Shown here: positions 52,139 to 62,359 of the stretch, piece by piece | Position numbering within the stretch: the stretch's first letter is position 1 | Layout: each line of letters begins with the position of its first letter | Origin: Ascidia mentula | Lineage: Eukaryota > Chordata > Ascidiacea > Phlebobranchia > Ascidiidae | Assembly: GCA_947561715.1 (NCBI GenBank) | Contig: OX387199.1 | Location: forward strand, 19,411,001 to 19,475,000 | Direction of reading: 5' to 3' | DNA: 64,000 bases | Program-made: the position numbers and the translations under genes | Notes under the pieces: model-generated | Databases searched by the model: none | Seen by the model: the letters and a program-made list of their open reading frames with translations, nothing else | What the model was told of the DNA's origin: nothing

Positions 52139-55100
52139 AACGTTTGACGTGCTTGACTAAGGCTTTCGATGAGCGGCGTGGCGGAAAAGTTTCGGTTCAT
52201 GATGTTTCGCCAACATCACCATTTCTACTAGGAAGACCACATGTTAATGCTGCATCTATAAATGTTCGTGCTGATCACGAATCACCACTTGTTGCATCAA
52301 ACTCGTTGGGTCCACTGTTAGAATTGGACGAGGCGCATAAAGATTTGCCGCCGTCTCGGAGGGAAACTGGTATTTTGCCTCCAACCGATACTAATATTCC
52401 AGGCAAAGGGAGAAACGCTGACGTGGAATATGGGACTCTTGATCAAAGCCCTATGAACCAACCTCTTGGACCTGCAGTATCAGGTACTAGACCGACTTCA
52501 GATATGGTGTTTTTTGCTGAAATGATCAAACAAAGTTTTAATTTGCCAAGCTTGACCATAGAGAAGTTTGATGGTGACCCGTACAACTATCACAAATTCC
52601 TGAATGACTTTGATCGTCAGATCAATCAAACGAACCTAAGTAACTCTGAAAAACTTAGTTACCTTTGTGAATTTTGCACTGGACGTGCAAGGTCTAACAT
52701 TGTAGAATGCAAAAGTTTGCCATCTGATATGGGCTATTCTGAAGCATTGAAAATACTTCACCATCGTCATGGACGAATTGAATTGGTGGTACGTGCACAT
52801 ATGGACAAACTGATTGGAAGGAACCAGCTGCGAGAAAATGACTTTCGAGGTTTGCAAATGTTTCGTGCGCAGGCAGCCGAAAGTTACAAATTGTTTGGAA
52901 GATGGAGTTGTCGCTACACGCTGGACTTGCCACAGAATTTGGAGGCTGTGGCTCAGAGAATGCCACCGGATTATATTGCACAGTTCATTACAAAGTGTTC
53001 GAAACTTAGACTCAAAGGAATATCTCCAACGTTCCAGACTTTGCTTAATTTCTTGGAAGTTAAGTGTGAAGACATTCTGTCGCCGATGATGAAATACCTT
53101 GTACGGGACACTCAAAAGACAAAGGTTAGGAAACAGTTTGGTAAACAATCTCGAAGTGTGTTTAATACGGTTGTAGCGAACACGGAGTCTGATGGACATC
53201 ATTGTAAAGGGTTGGTGGAATGTCGAGATTGCAGTGGACGACATAGCTTAAAGGATTGCAAGTCATTTATAGGACGGTCCCTCAAGGAGAAATACCAGTT
53301 GGCCCGTCGTTGCAGACTGTGCTTTAAGTGCCTTGGGACTGGACACTACATTGATGCATGTCCATCTGAAGAGACATGCCAAGTAAAAGGTTGTAGCAAG
53401 TCGCATCATACACTGCTACATTGGAGCAAGATTAACAATGCATTGGGACAGTCACAGAAGGGGCGAAACTCCATTGACCCAGATACGGTAAATGGGGTCG
53501 GTGTTGTTGCTTCAGGGCTTAGTGGCAGGTTGAATCCTTTGTCTATTGAAACTATAGCAGGGACGCATAAGATTGATAGTTGTTGTGTGACTCTTTCTGT
53601 TCATGGTGTGGGACAACACGCTGATGTTGCCTATGACCTAACTGATGTTAGGGTTGTTCCGAAATTACCCAGCTTGGCTGGGAGCATTCCTGTTGGCGAA
53701 GACAGTTTAAGATACCCACATATTAGCCATTTAGACTTACCCGTGGTTCGAGATGGTGTGGTTGATTTATTGCTGGCAGCTGATCTGCCTGAAGTTCATG
53801 AATATACAGAGATTATCCGTGGAGGTCATGGAGAACCTGATGCATTACATACACCGCTTGGATGGTGTCTGTTTGGTACAGAACGCAACAGGGGAGAGCC
53901 TCAAGCATCAGTAAATTTTGTACAGACTAGCTGTGATCAGTGTGGTCAACTTGATGAAATATTTGGACGAGACTTCATGGATCAGGGAGGTCATAAGCCC
54001 ACATACTCATTGGAGGACAAGCAGGCTCTTGCTGTGATGGAAAGCACGGCCACTTTGGTGGATGGACATTACCAAATGAGCCTGCCCTGGAAGTCTGATA
54101 ACCTAAAGCTGCCGTACAATAGAAATATGGCAGAGAGGAGACTAAAGAACCTTATGCGTCGCTTACAGAATGACGAGAAGCTTTGTGAGCAATATAAGAA
54201 GAAGATTGCCAATTACATTGAAAACGGATTTGCTCGTCGGATTCCGGATGAATGTCTGAAGCGTACTGATAAAACGTGGTATATTCCTCATCATGCCACT
54301 GGGAAGAAGTTTCGCATTGTATTTGACTGTGCAGCAACGTTCAAAGGAACATCTCTTAATGACAATCTGTTTCACGGCCCTGATTTGACCAACTCTCTTG
54401 TTGGTGTGCTTTTACGCTTTCGCCAAGACCCTGTGGCAATTATAGCGGATATTAAAGCCATGTTTCATCAGGTTAGAGTCCTGCCTGTGGATTGTGACTC
54501 TTTGCGGTTTCTTTGGTGGCCTGCAGGTGATTTCACAAAGCCACCAGTTGATTATCAAATGATGGTCCACCTGTTTGGAGCAACAAGTTCTCCCAGCTGT
54601 GTAAGTTTTGCATTGAAAAAGACCGTGTCGGATAACAGCCATCTTGTTGGTGAAGATGCTGCAAAGAGTGTTTCAAACAATTTTTATGTGGATGATTGGC
54701 TGGTGTCAGTCGCTTCTACGAAGCAAGCAATTACTTTGGTAAGGGACGTTACCACAATATTGGATATGGGGGGCTTTCATTTGACTAAATTTGTAAGCAA
54801 TTCTTCAGAGGTTCTTGAGTCACTTCCTGGCTCAAACCACAATATTTCCTTCCTTGATTTAGACTTTGAACACCAGTTAGTTGGTCGTACACTGGGTGTC
54901 CGATGGGACATAGTTAAGGATTCTTTTGGGTTTAGAGTAAACATATCACCCAAGCCATATACCCGTAGAGGGGTTTTGTCAATGATGAGTCAAGTGTACG
55001 ACCCCTTAGGTTTCATGCAGCCTTTTCTTCTGCCCATGTGCCTTCTGCAGGGTCTTTGTAACTTAAGTTTAGGATGGGATGACCCCCTTCCTTCAGATGC

Positions 55101-56439
55101 ATTAGTGCACTGGGAAGAGTGGCTTAGACAATTGCCTCTGTTGGAGCACCTGCACATTCCTCGTTGTTTAAGGCCACCTTTAGGGTTTACTTCTGTACAA
55201 TTACATTGCTTTGGGGATGCTAGTAATTTAGGATATGGTTTGGTGTCCTACCTTCGATTTGTTGACTCGGTTGGTCATGTCAGTATTTCATTAGTTTGCG
55301 GCAAAAGCCGAGTCACTCCCTTAAAGCCCGTTACCGTTCCGCGGCTGGAGTTGGTAGCTGCTGTTATTACAGCGAAGCTCGGTGCTATGGTGGTGCGCGA
55401 GTTGGATTACGTCATCGACAACGTGATGTTTTGGACCGATTCGTTGACCGTGTTGCACTATATCCACAACACTTCAACAAGATTTCAGACATTTGTCGCC
55501 AACCGTCTTGCTGTGATTCATGACTTGTCGAAGCCTTCACAGTGGCATCACGTTGGTACCAAGGATAACCCGGCGGATATTGCTTCGCGTGGTGTAATGC
55601 CGAAGGAATACAGTAATGTACGGACGTGGTTTGAAGGACCGGAGTTCTTGCAGAAGGAGGCGAAATTTTGGCCAAGCCGGCCGAATTTGGAAATTGGTTT
55701 ATTCCAGGACGATTTGGAGATAAAGAGGCAGGGGCGTGTGTATGTCACGATTGCGTCTCCCGATGTGCTGCATCTTTTGCTGCTTCGCTATTCGTGTTTC
55801 AAAAGGCTACAGAAGGCGGTCGCGTGGTTGCTGCGTTTTAAACGGTGGATAATTTGGAAATTCTCTCGCCGAGAGGATAGAAGACCAACATTTGAAGTTG
55901 AGGGACTTACAACCCACGAGATAACAAATGCGACACTGAGCATTGTTCGACTTGTGCAACGAAAGTCATTTCCGGAGGATGTAAGATGTTTGTTGAACTA
56001 TGAGAGTTTTGCAGAAGCTTTGCACCATACTACTACACCCAATTACAAATCTAATTTGTGTCCTCTCAACCCGTGTCGCGTTAAGGATGTACTGTATGTT
56101 GGAGGACGACTGCAACGAGCGAATTTGGACCAAGAACGTATGCATCAAATCATCATGCCGTATCGGCACCATGTCACCGAATTGCTAGTCATGGACTGCC
56201 ACATTAGAGAAGGACATTGTGGGGTGCTACATGTTCTTGCTTCTCTAAGACTCAAGTACTGGATAATTAAAGGACATTCCGCGGTGAGGAGTGTTTTGCG
56301 GAAATGCCTTTTGTGCAAATTAAGGAGCGCTAAACCCGGGACGCAGATATTGGGACAGGTGCCTCTGGAGCGAGTTACAATTGGAAAACCTCCGTTTTCA
56401 AGTACTGGTGTAGATTATATGGGGCCTCTCTGTGTTTAG
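52135..56439 (+). CDS. BEL/Pao Gag-Pol polyprotein, protease and integrase cores deleted
   Basis: 1434 residues. In order: a Gag core of DUF1759 type (IEKFDGDPYNYHKFLNDFD), zinc knuckles (CRLCFKCLGTGHYIDACP), and a DUF1758-type retropepsin region of which only the second half is present (LPSLAGSIPVGEDSLRYPH). The D-S/T-G active-site segment expected before it is absent. RT follows with FRIVFDCAATFKG and NNFYVDDWLVS, then RNase H (HCFGDASNLGYGLVSYL, VPRLELVAAVI). The integrase zinc finger comes last (HIREGHCGVLHVL, CLLCKL) and ends GVDYMGPLCV then stop. The integrase DDE core is missing; the usual C-terminal peptide continues in another frame at 56438. Confidence 0.85.
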   Translation: MKRLTCLTKAFDERRGGKVSVHDVSPTSPFLLGRPHVNAASINVRADHESPLVASNSLGPLLELDEAHKDLPPSRRETGILPPTDTNIPGKGRNADVEYGTLDQSPMNQPLGPAVSGTRPTSDMVFFAEMIKQSFNLPSLTIEKFDGDPYNYHKFLNDFDRQINQTNLSNSEKLSYLCEFCTGRARSNIVECKSLPSDMGYSEALKILHHRHGRIELVVRAHMDKLIGRNQLRENDFRGLQMFRAQAAESYKLFGRWSCRYTLDLPQNLEAVAQRMPPDYIAQFITKCSKLRLKGISPTFQTLLNFLEVKCEDILSPMMKYLVRDTQKTKVRKQFGKQSRSVFNTVVANTESDGHHCKGLVECRDCSGRHSLKDCKSFIGRSLKEKYQLARRCRLCFKCLGTGHYIDACPSEETCQVKGCSKSHHTLLHWSKINNALGQSQKGRNSIDPDTVNGVGVVASGLSGRLNPLSIETIAGTHKIDSCCVTLSVHGVGQHADVAYDLTDVRVVPKLPSLAGSIPVGEDSLRYPHISHLDLPVVRDGVVDLLLAADLPEVHEYTEIIRGGHGEPDALHTPLGWCLFGTERNRGEPQASVNFVQTSCDQCGQLDEIFGRDFMDQGGHKPTYSLEDKQALAVMESTATLVDGHYQMSLPWKSDNLKLPYNRNMAERRLKNLMRRLQNDEKLCEQYKKKIANYIENGFARRIPDECLKRTDKTWYIPHHATGKKFRIVFDCAATFKGTSLNDNLFHGPDLTNSLVGVLLRFRQDPVAIIADIKAMFHQVRVLPVDCDSLRFLWWPAGDFTKPPVDYQMMVHLFGATSSPSCVSFALKKTVSDNSHLVGEDAAKSVSNNFYVDDWLVSVASTKQAITLVRDVTTILDMGGFHLTKFVSNSSEVLESLPGSNHNISFLDLDFEHQLVGRTLGVRWDIVKDSFGFRVNISPKPYTRRGVLSMMSQVYDPLGFMQPFLLPMCLLQGLCNLSLGWDDPLPSDALVHWEEWLRQLPLLEHLHIPRCLRPPLGFTSVQLHCFGDASNLGYGLVSYLRFVDSVGHVSISLVCGKSRVTPLKPVTVPRLELVAAVITAKLGAMVVRELDYVIDNVMFWTDSLTVLHYIHNTSTRFQTFVANRLAVIHDLSKPSQWHHVGTKDNPADIASRGVMPKEYSNVRTWFEGPEFLQKEAKFWPSRPNLEIGLFQDDLEIKRQGRVYVTIASPDVLHLLLLRYSCFKRLQKAVAWLLRFKRWIIWKFSRREDRRPTFEVEGLTTHEITNATLSIVRLVQRKSFPEDVRCLLNYESFAEALHHTTTPNYKSNLCPLNPCRVKDVLYVGGRLQRANLDQERMHQIIMPYRHHVTELLVMDCHIREGHCGVLHVLASLRLKYWIIKGHSAVRSVLRKCLLCKLRSAKPGTQILGQVPLERVTIGKPPFSSTGVDYMGPLCV

Positions 56440-56554
56440 CTTGGAAGAGGTCTTCCCCGACAAGGAAGGATCTGTTCGCAGAGTGTGTGTTCGTACTGCG
56501 CGTGCTGTATTCAAACGCGATGTACGTAAGATTTGTCTCCTGGAGGCAGCATGA
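56438..56554 (+). pseudogene. Remnant of the BEL/Pao Pol C-terminus
   Basis: SLEEVFPDKEGSVRRVCVRT and VRKICLLEAA are typical of the end of BEL integrase but lie in a shifted frame directly after ORF2. A large internal deletion therefore joined the start of the integrase core to its far end. Confidence 0.7.
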
Positions 56555-56636
56555 CTTGTGTGTGGTGTTGTTTAGTGTTTGTTCTGCCGTTTTATTGATT
56601 GTAAATAATTATGTGGTTATTATTTAGGGGTCGGAA

Positions 56637-56959
56637 TGTAATGGACAGAACTGAGTATGATTTCTGTGGGTGCACTCATGCGCGGAAACTTATTTTGTGT
56701 TTGGGTTGTGCGCGTGCTTGTGATGTTGAGTTAGTGTATCCATTGCAATCTAGTTATTTCTACGTTATTTTAATGCCTTCTTGGCTGTGATAAGTTGCAT
56801 TCTATTTGAATAAGGTGGAGCCGTGTAGGCATTTAGTTTTAAATCGTGTTTATTCTAGTTTTATTTATCTGTTTGCTGTGAAACTGCAAATTGGAATAAA
56901 AGGTTGAGAATTGCACGCATATAAAAAAGTACACGGCAATTAAGGATCTGTATCCTACA
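56637..56959 (+). repeat. 3' LTR of the BEL/Pao element
   Basis: 323 bp, TGTAATGGACAG to ATCCTACA, preceded by a short purine stretch (TAGGGGTCGGAA). Confidence 0.85.
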
Positions 56960-57780
56960 GTGCTGTCTTAATGCTTCTGCAATCAATTTTTTTCTGTTCA
57001 GCAATAGTAGTCCCCCATTCATGAGTCATCAGATCCGGAAATAGTTTTTGGCAAACAAGAGAAACTGTAACCAGGTGCACAATGACAAATGACTTCTAAA
57101 ACTCAATTTTTAGGATTTAATTGTGAGATGCGGCCTGTAAGATGGAACAAGGAAACAAAATGGAAAACAAGACATCCTAAATTACAGCCATTCATGGGAG
57201 GAGTCAATTGATTGGCCTTTCACATTGGTCTGAGCAGAATACAACTTGGTTGAAAATATTGGCATAACATTTTTCCACTTTTCTATATGACTGCCATCAC
57301 CAGAATGGTTGTTTTGCTAAAGGATGCTGTGGCAATTGGATCATAAACAATTAATTTTCCTTTTTCTATTATTTTCTTGTGGCAAATGCAAGTTTCATAT
57401 ATGCGTTTTGAAATGTTATGCACGACTGCACATGACAAAAAAAAATAATACAAGTAAACAAACATAATAATTATAATATATAGTACCTCAAGTGTTGTAT
57501 CATTTTTTGTTCCATTTTCAAGGTCATTTTACTATTTTAGAAATGCAGGAATTAATTTTTTTTCATTGAAATTTGTCCCTTAATGGATGTGTGTGACAAA
57601 TTTGTCATGTTACAAAAAACCCCAACCCCCCACCCCAGATTAATAATTTGTCTTATGCAGGTATATTAGTCTGTCATTGAATCATTATTACACAGAATTA
57701 TTTCTTTCTCTAAATTTAAAAATACTGTCCATAGAGGGTTAAGACTTTATGTAGAGATTATAATTCTTGATGGACCAGCC
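56960..57780. other. Upstream region of the pseudokinase gene
   Basis: No recognised gene; AT-rich with a CCCCAACCCCCCACCCC tract near 57620. It should contain the promoter. Confidence 0.4.
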
Positions 57781-59459
57781 ATGGTAAGTTTACTGATTAT
57801 TGCCAGTCAAGTCAAAATTGAAACTATATTTTCCTCAGGAGAATAACAAATATAATGCCTCGGAAATTTGCACAAGCTGCGATGAAACTGATTATGTTGG
57901 ACCTGGAGCATTTGGCACCAAACGCTTTGGCCAACATAATAAATCAGATGTAATGGTAAATTGTTTCGCTGCCACTAGTAAAAACATTATAAACAAGTAA
58001 GTAAACATGTAATAATACTAAATAGCTAACTTAGGACCTGTTTAATTTTTATATTGTAGTGCTGAGCATGAGGCGAAGGTGTTGGCACAAATTACAAACA
58101 CAAACATAGTGAGGATTTTTGGCTTTACTATTTGGAAAGATAATTTTGCTTACATTCTGGAGAAAACAGATTCAAACCTTGCTGACTTCCTAAGTTCCAA
58201 GAATATACAGGGAAATCAAATCGGGTATGATTTGCAGTACCGATTTGCCAAAGGTTTAATAAATGCTGTGGAGTATTTACATACATACAAAAATGGCACG
58301 AATGGCCTGTGTCATGGAGGAGTGACAACACAAAATGTTTTGCTAACTTCAACTTTGGAAGTAAAATTGACTGATTTTACTTCTTTCACCCTGAAAAAAG
58401 ATCCAATGCCTAATGAATGCTTCTCTCTCACAAATCCTTCTACCCAGTTATATCAAGCACCCGAATTTCTTCTTGGTGCCAAACTACAACCATCAATGGA
58501 TATTTACAGGTACGTCGTTCATTACAAAATGCAAATGTATTGTTTCATTTAAAACGCTGATGTGTTTGGGAAACTTAGTCAACCATTCTTAACAAATTTC
58601 TAACATGATTTGAAATTCTATATTTTTTACTTACAGTTACGGTATGGTTTTGTACGAAATTATCTGTGGAAGCAAAGTTTATGACGAAAGAACAGAAAAT
58701 GAGAGTCTTCTGCGTGACATTATTATATTGGGTGTCAGACCGTTCAGTGAAAATTTTATTGGCCCAAGAATTTGCGATCTCATGGAGAAGTGTTGGGACG
58801 TACATCCCTCTAATCGTCCCACTTTCGGTGAAGGTAGTTAATTTTGCAAAAATAGTTAATTTTTAGTAATATGAAATTAATTTTAATACCAAGGTTTTGT
58901 AGTTTCTTCAACCCTGGATGTCGTATTTGAAATTACTACTCCACATACAACATCAGAAGATAATTACAGTTTAAATCCTGGAGTAAAATCCAGTGCTCCA
59001 CGTAGATGCCCAACACCACTTTCGGAGTTTGAGCATCCTTTTCGAAACGCCATGGCACAATCCTCACAAAGTGAAAAAAAGGTCTTTGCATGCTGTAAGC
59101 TGAACCAAATTCCCTCGGTAATTCCCCACATGGTTCAAGATTCAAAGCCCTCCAAAACAATTGAGGAAATCACGAAAAAAAATTCATTGGCAGGTTTTAT
59201 GTATGGAACACCAAGCAACTACGCTCCACTTCCTCCTAATCACATGCAACAAATGTATATTAATGGTCACATGCAACAAATGTCTCTTAATGGTCACATG
59301 CAACAAATGTATCTTAATGGTCACATGCAACAAATGTCTCTTAATGGTCACATGCAACAAATGTCTTTATCTCAGCAAGTGCCTCTTCCTATTCAAATGC
59401 AGCAAGTGCCTCTTCCTATTGAAATGCAGAAAATGTATATGTATCCGACGTCATATTAA
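57781..59459 (+). CDS. Pseudokinase paralogous to the kinase at 37310, with repeat tail
   Basis: Exons 57781-57783 (only the ATG), 57839-57996, 58060-58509, 58637-58833 and 58903-59459 (454 aa). The phases of the shared junctions (2, 2, 1) equal those of the kinase at 37310. The fold is kept: Gly-rich loop VGPGAFGTKRF, IVRIFGFTIWKDNFAYILE, YGMVLYEIICGSK, CWDVHPSNRPTFGE. Three catalytic positions are lost: the VAxK lysine is Asn42 (VMVN), the HxD aspartate is Gly141 (HGGVTTQN), and DFG is DFT (159-161). It should bind ATP poorly or not at all and act as a scaffold or regulator, perhaps of its active relative. The tail has five units of HMQQM(S/Y)(L/I)NG followed by Met/Gln/Pro-rich sequence. 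The ATG-only exon is inferred from a perfect GTAAGT donor; additional 5' exons remain possible. Confidence 0.82.
59250..59375 (+). repeat. 27-bp coding tandem repeat in the pseudokinase tail
   Basis: Five near-identical units around CACATGCAACAAATGTCTCT, in frame, encoding HMQQM(S/Y)(L/I)NG. Confidence 0.9.
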
Positions 59460-59929
59460 TCGTATATTATGTTGTGCTTTCGTGGCATGAACTGTATTTT
59501 TATAAACGTCGAGTAATACGCCACGAACCCATTTCAACCCATACGGCGAACGCGCTGTTCATTTGTATGCACGGAAGACAGCTAAATATCCGGTCGGCCT
59601 ATTTCGTGACACTTCGAGCAACAAGCTGTCTTTTTCAAATGAGTCACGGATCGGGCCGAACCCAAACGACCCTGTATGTATTTTCTATATAAGCCACACA
59701 TCTTTTGGTAAAAGATAGAGTCATTTTAGAGTTATTAAGTCGATAATTTTCAAGCCAAACAGACATAAACTTTAGTTCGCGTGGTTTGTAATGTTTTGTT
59801 GTAATACTCGTGCGACTGTTATTTATGTATTAAACTGACAGATTGACTTTGGGTTAGAGAGTAGCCTTTTTACAGGAGTCAGATATACGGCAGTGTTAAT
59901 ATTTTGTGTAGACGTTTTAATTAACGCCC

Positions 59930-60060
59930 TACACATCTTCCTAACCAAATTAATAAATGCCCTTTTTCTCATCAAAAGCAACAAATGCCTTTTTCTCATT
60001 AAATGCTTCTTTCGAATCAATTGAACATTCCTTTAATGCACCAGTACTAATGCAGTTTGT
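59930..60060 (+). pseudogene. Possible relic of another pseudokinase tail
   Basis: GCAACAAATGCCTTTTTCTC and neighbouring text resemble the Met/Gln/Pro coding repeats at 59360-59420, but the frame is full of stops. It may be the remains of a tandem duplicate. Confidence 0.3.
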
Positions 60061-60167
60061 TCAGTTACTTACATTTTTTTTAAATATTTAAACAGTTAGT
60101 TGACCAACTCTTGTAGCTTGTGCATATTTATCGTAGTGATTATAGTTTTGCAGACAATATAAAAATC

Positions 60168-60410
60168 ATATCTCGATCGGTCGTAGAACAGGTTCCCTGA
60201 TGTGACGCATGGATGATCTTGGTTCAGTGGGTTTGAATGGGACGACGGAGCCATAGGGCGGGGTATCGGCAATTCTGCCTCATCGTCTGGTATGTAGGCG
60301 TTCGGCCGAGGTTCAGAAACTGCGTGTAGCATTTTTAGGTACATATTTTCTTTATAATTCATTTGATTTAACGTGGTTCCGTGCCATTGTTCAACCAAAG
60401 TAATACGATT
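60168..60410 (-). pseudogene. Decayed copy of the last exon of the CCDC146-like gene
   Basis: Minus strand: [21 protein letters not shown] is in frame, after which the frame is lost. Parent exon: 62360-62563. About 90 bp upstream of the exon similarity are shared with the copy at 40546 but absent from the parent. Confidence 0.75.
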
Positions 60411-62089
60411 TCCCTCTAATTAACAATATCATATCACTGATATACATGTCACTGGTAGAAAGTGCATTAACAATGCTTGCGCATGGCGCGACCGCCCAAT
60501 CCATCGTAGCTGCGTTGACACTATATAATTAATAAATTGAAGAAAGCTTTTAGATTGCACTGTTGTGTTAGAAGTATTAATATATTCACTGTATAGCACG
60601 TTCCAAATATTTTTAATAATTAAAACTGGCAAATTTTCGAAAAATGTATATACTTGTAGTGAAGTATTGCCGTGACAAAGACTATATTGTTCTTGTAATT
60701 TGTGAATCCTTTCACTATCATATTTATTTTGTGCAAAATTATAACTTTATTACCTACTCCAACAGCGGCATTTACAATAAGATAAAAGATAACTTGACGG
60801 TTACCAAACCAGCGTTTCCTGTTTTTGTCACGGTAGCACTTGTTAGCCAAATATATTTGTTGTTTGTGCTGAAGTACGTCATATTGTCTCACGAAAACAC
60901 ATTTGCTGCTTTACGCTTAATCAAATTTGCTATATAGGCTATATGCTTTACCTTTGCGAAACGATCTTATTACTCGTCTTTATAATCAACGTGGTTTAGG
61001 AAATGTAATAAATGAAAAGGTGTGAAAAAATGAATCATGCTTTGAGAATTAAGGAAAGAATTGTTTACATTTTCAGCGGAAGTGGGAAAATGCACCAAGC
61101 AAACAAAACAGCAAAACCAATTTGCATTACTGAAAGTATGTTTATTAAAAGTCCGATTCAAGATAGCAAACCAATCACAATTCCACAGCGTATATAAATG
61201 TGAGGATTGTTTACCTTAGTGCAGTGTTGCAACACTACCTGTGGAATGGTATTTAGGACATGAGCCATTATATAAGGTGTAGGCTATATGTATCAAAACT
61301 CCGTTGTGTTTGGGATTTCCATCTGATCATTCTATTCAAATACTTGTTTTACAAATATATTAAAATAAATGTTTCCCTCTTTGTCATGTAGAATCTGTAC
61401 AGAACCCATTTCATTTTTCTATGTATGAATTGTTAAAAGTATTGCAACTCCCAACTACAAAGTTAAAGTCATGACACCGAAGTCCATTTCACTGCTTCCG
61501 AAAGAAATTGTTCAATCGCATAATGTCATATCTTCGTCATCGACGTTTGGATCGGCAACAAATCAGAGCTATTTTGTGCATTGCATTGACTTCCGCCTTG
61601 TGTGGTAACTGCAAAATGCCTAGTTAGAATTTGCAGCTGATCGGCTTCTTGTGTTACCCAAAAAGGGTTAGTGTAGGCAGTGGCGTAATCAGCCCTAAAT
61701 GCTGGGATGGGGGAAAGTATCCTACAAGTGTAGGCAAGCAAGTTTTAAAATTTCTTGGTCAAATAAAGTATAAACGACTATAGTATTACGGTAGCTAAAA
61801 GTTTGACATTTTGAAGAACCTATCTTGAGAAACTTTTACCAGTAACGCCAATTGGAGGAGGCGGACAAGCAATTTGACAAGCTGTTTTGTACTGAATAAC
61901 ACTAATCGTAAAAATCGTTGTATTACATATGCAACAGAGTGTTTGGAATATTGTACCACAGCGAGCACATCAGTTTCTGCAGGGCGATAACTTTAGTATT
62001 ACGCTGTCATGAAAAATTCACAAACTTTTCAAAAACGTAAATCAATTTCAACCATGGGTGCAAAATAAGTGGAGTTAATAACTTTGAAT
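60411..62089. other. Intergenic, nothing recognised
   Basis: Short frames only; no supported exon. Confidence 0.4.
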
Positions 62090-62228
62090 AAAAAAGCCAA
62101 AGTTAAGACGATGTTAATCATTTTTTAGTAAACGTCAGCTGTAGTGGTACTGATGATGAACCAAGTAGGCCTATAGGTTCGAAACGTTCACTAAAAAATG
62201 ATTAACAGCATCTTAGCTTTGGCTCTTT
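62090..62228. repeat. Near-palindrome with a hammerhead-like core at its tip
   Basis: The arms (about 62090-62135 and 62184-62228) pair almost throughout (AAAGCCAAAG, TTAATCATTTTTTAGT and their complements). Between them on the plus strand are CTGATGA (62150-62156), one extra T, a perfect stem II GAACC/GGTTC, and GAAACGTT (62181-62188). AACGTC before the loop can pair with the CGTT as a stem III ending in a GTC cleavage site, but no good stem I closes. The build matches inverted terminal repeats of Penelope-like elements. Confidence 0.55.
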
Positions 62229-62359
62229 TATTTAAAATTTCAACCATATTACCAGGTTTTTCCTAAAAATAATTTCCTCAAAATAAATTTCAATAAAAGA
62301 CATCAAAAAATCAAAAATGTCGACTTGTTTAAATCGAAACACAATAACACGCATAGAAA

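Larger units (their letters stand above)
51386..56959 (+). mobile_element. BEL/Pao LTR retrotransposon, multiply deleted
   Basis: The 3' LTR is complete (56637-56959, TGTAATGG to CCTACA, 323 bp). The 5' LTR keeps only its last 122 bp (51386-51507), identical to the matching part of the 3' LTR. Coding capacity is a coiled-coil ORF1 and a 1434-residue ORF2 with Gag, zinc knuckle, RT and RNase H. The protease active site and the integrase catalytic core are missing. The element cannot transpose alone, yet RT is open over its full length. Confidence 0.92.

Noticed and set aside
59250..59375. CRISPR-like array
   Set aside because: The units are contiguous without spacers, in frame within an animal gene tail. 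It is a coding minisatellite.
62150..62188. A standard type I or type III hammerhead at the palindrome tip
   Set aside because: Core and stem II are present, but I could not form a proper stem I next to the core (an A faces an A at the first position). Reported only as hammerhead-like.
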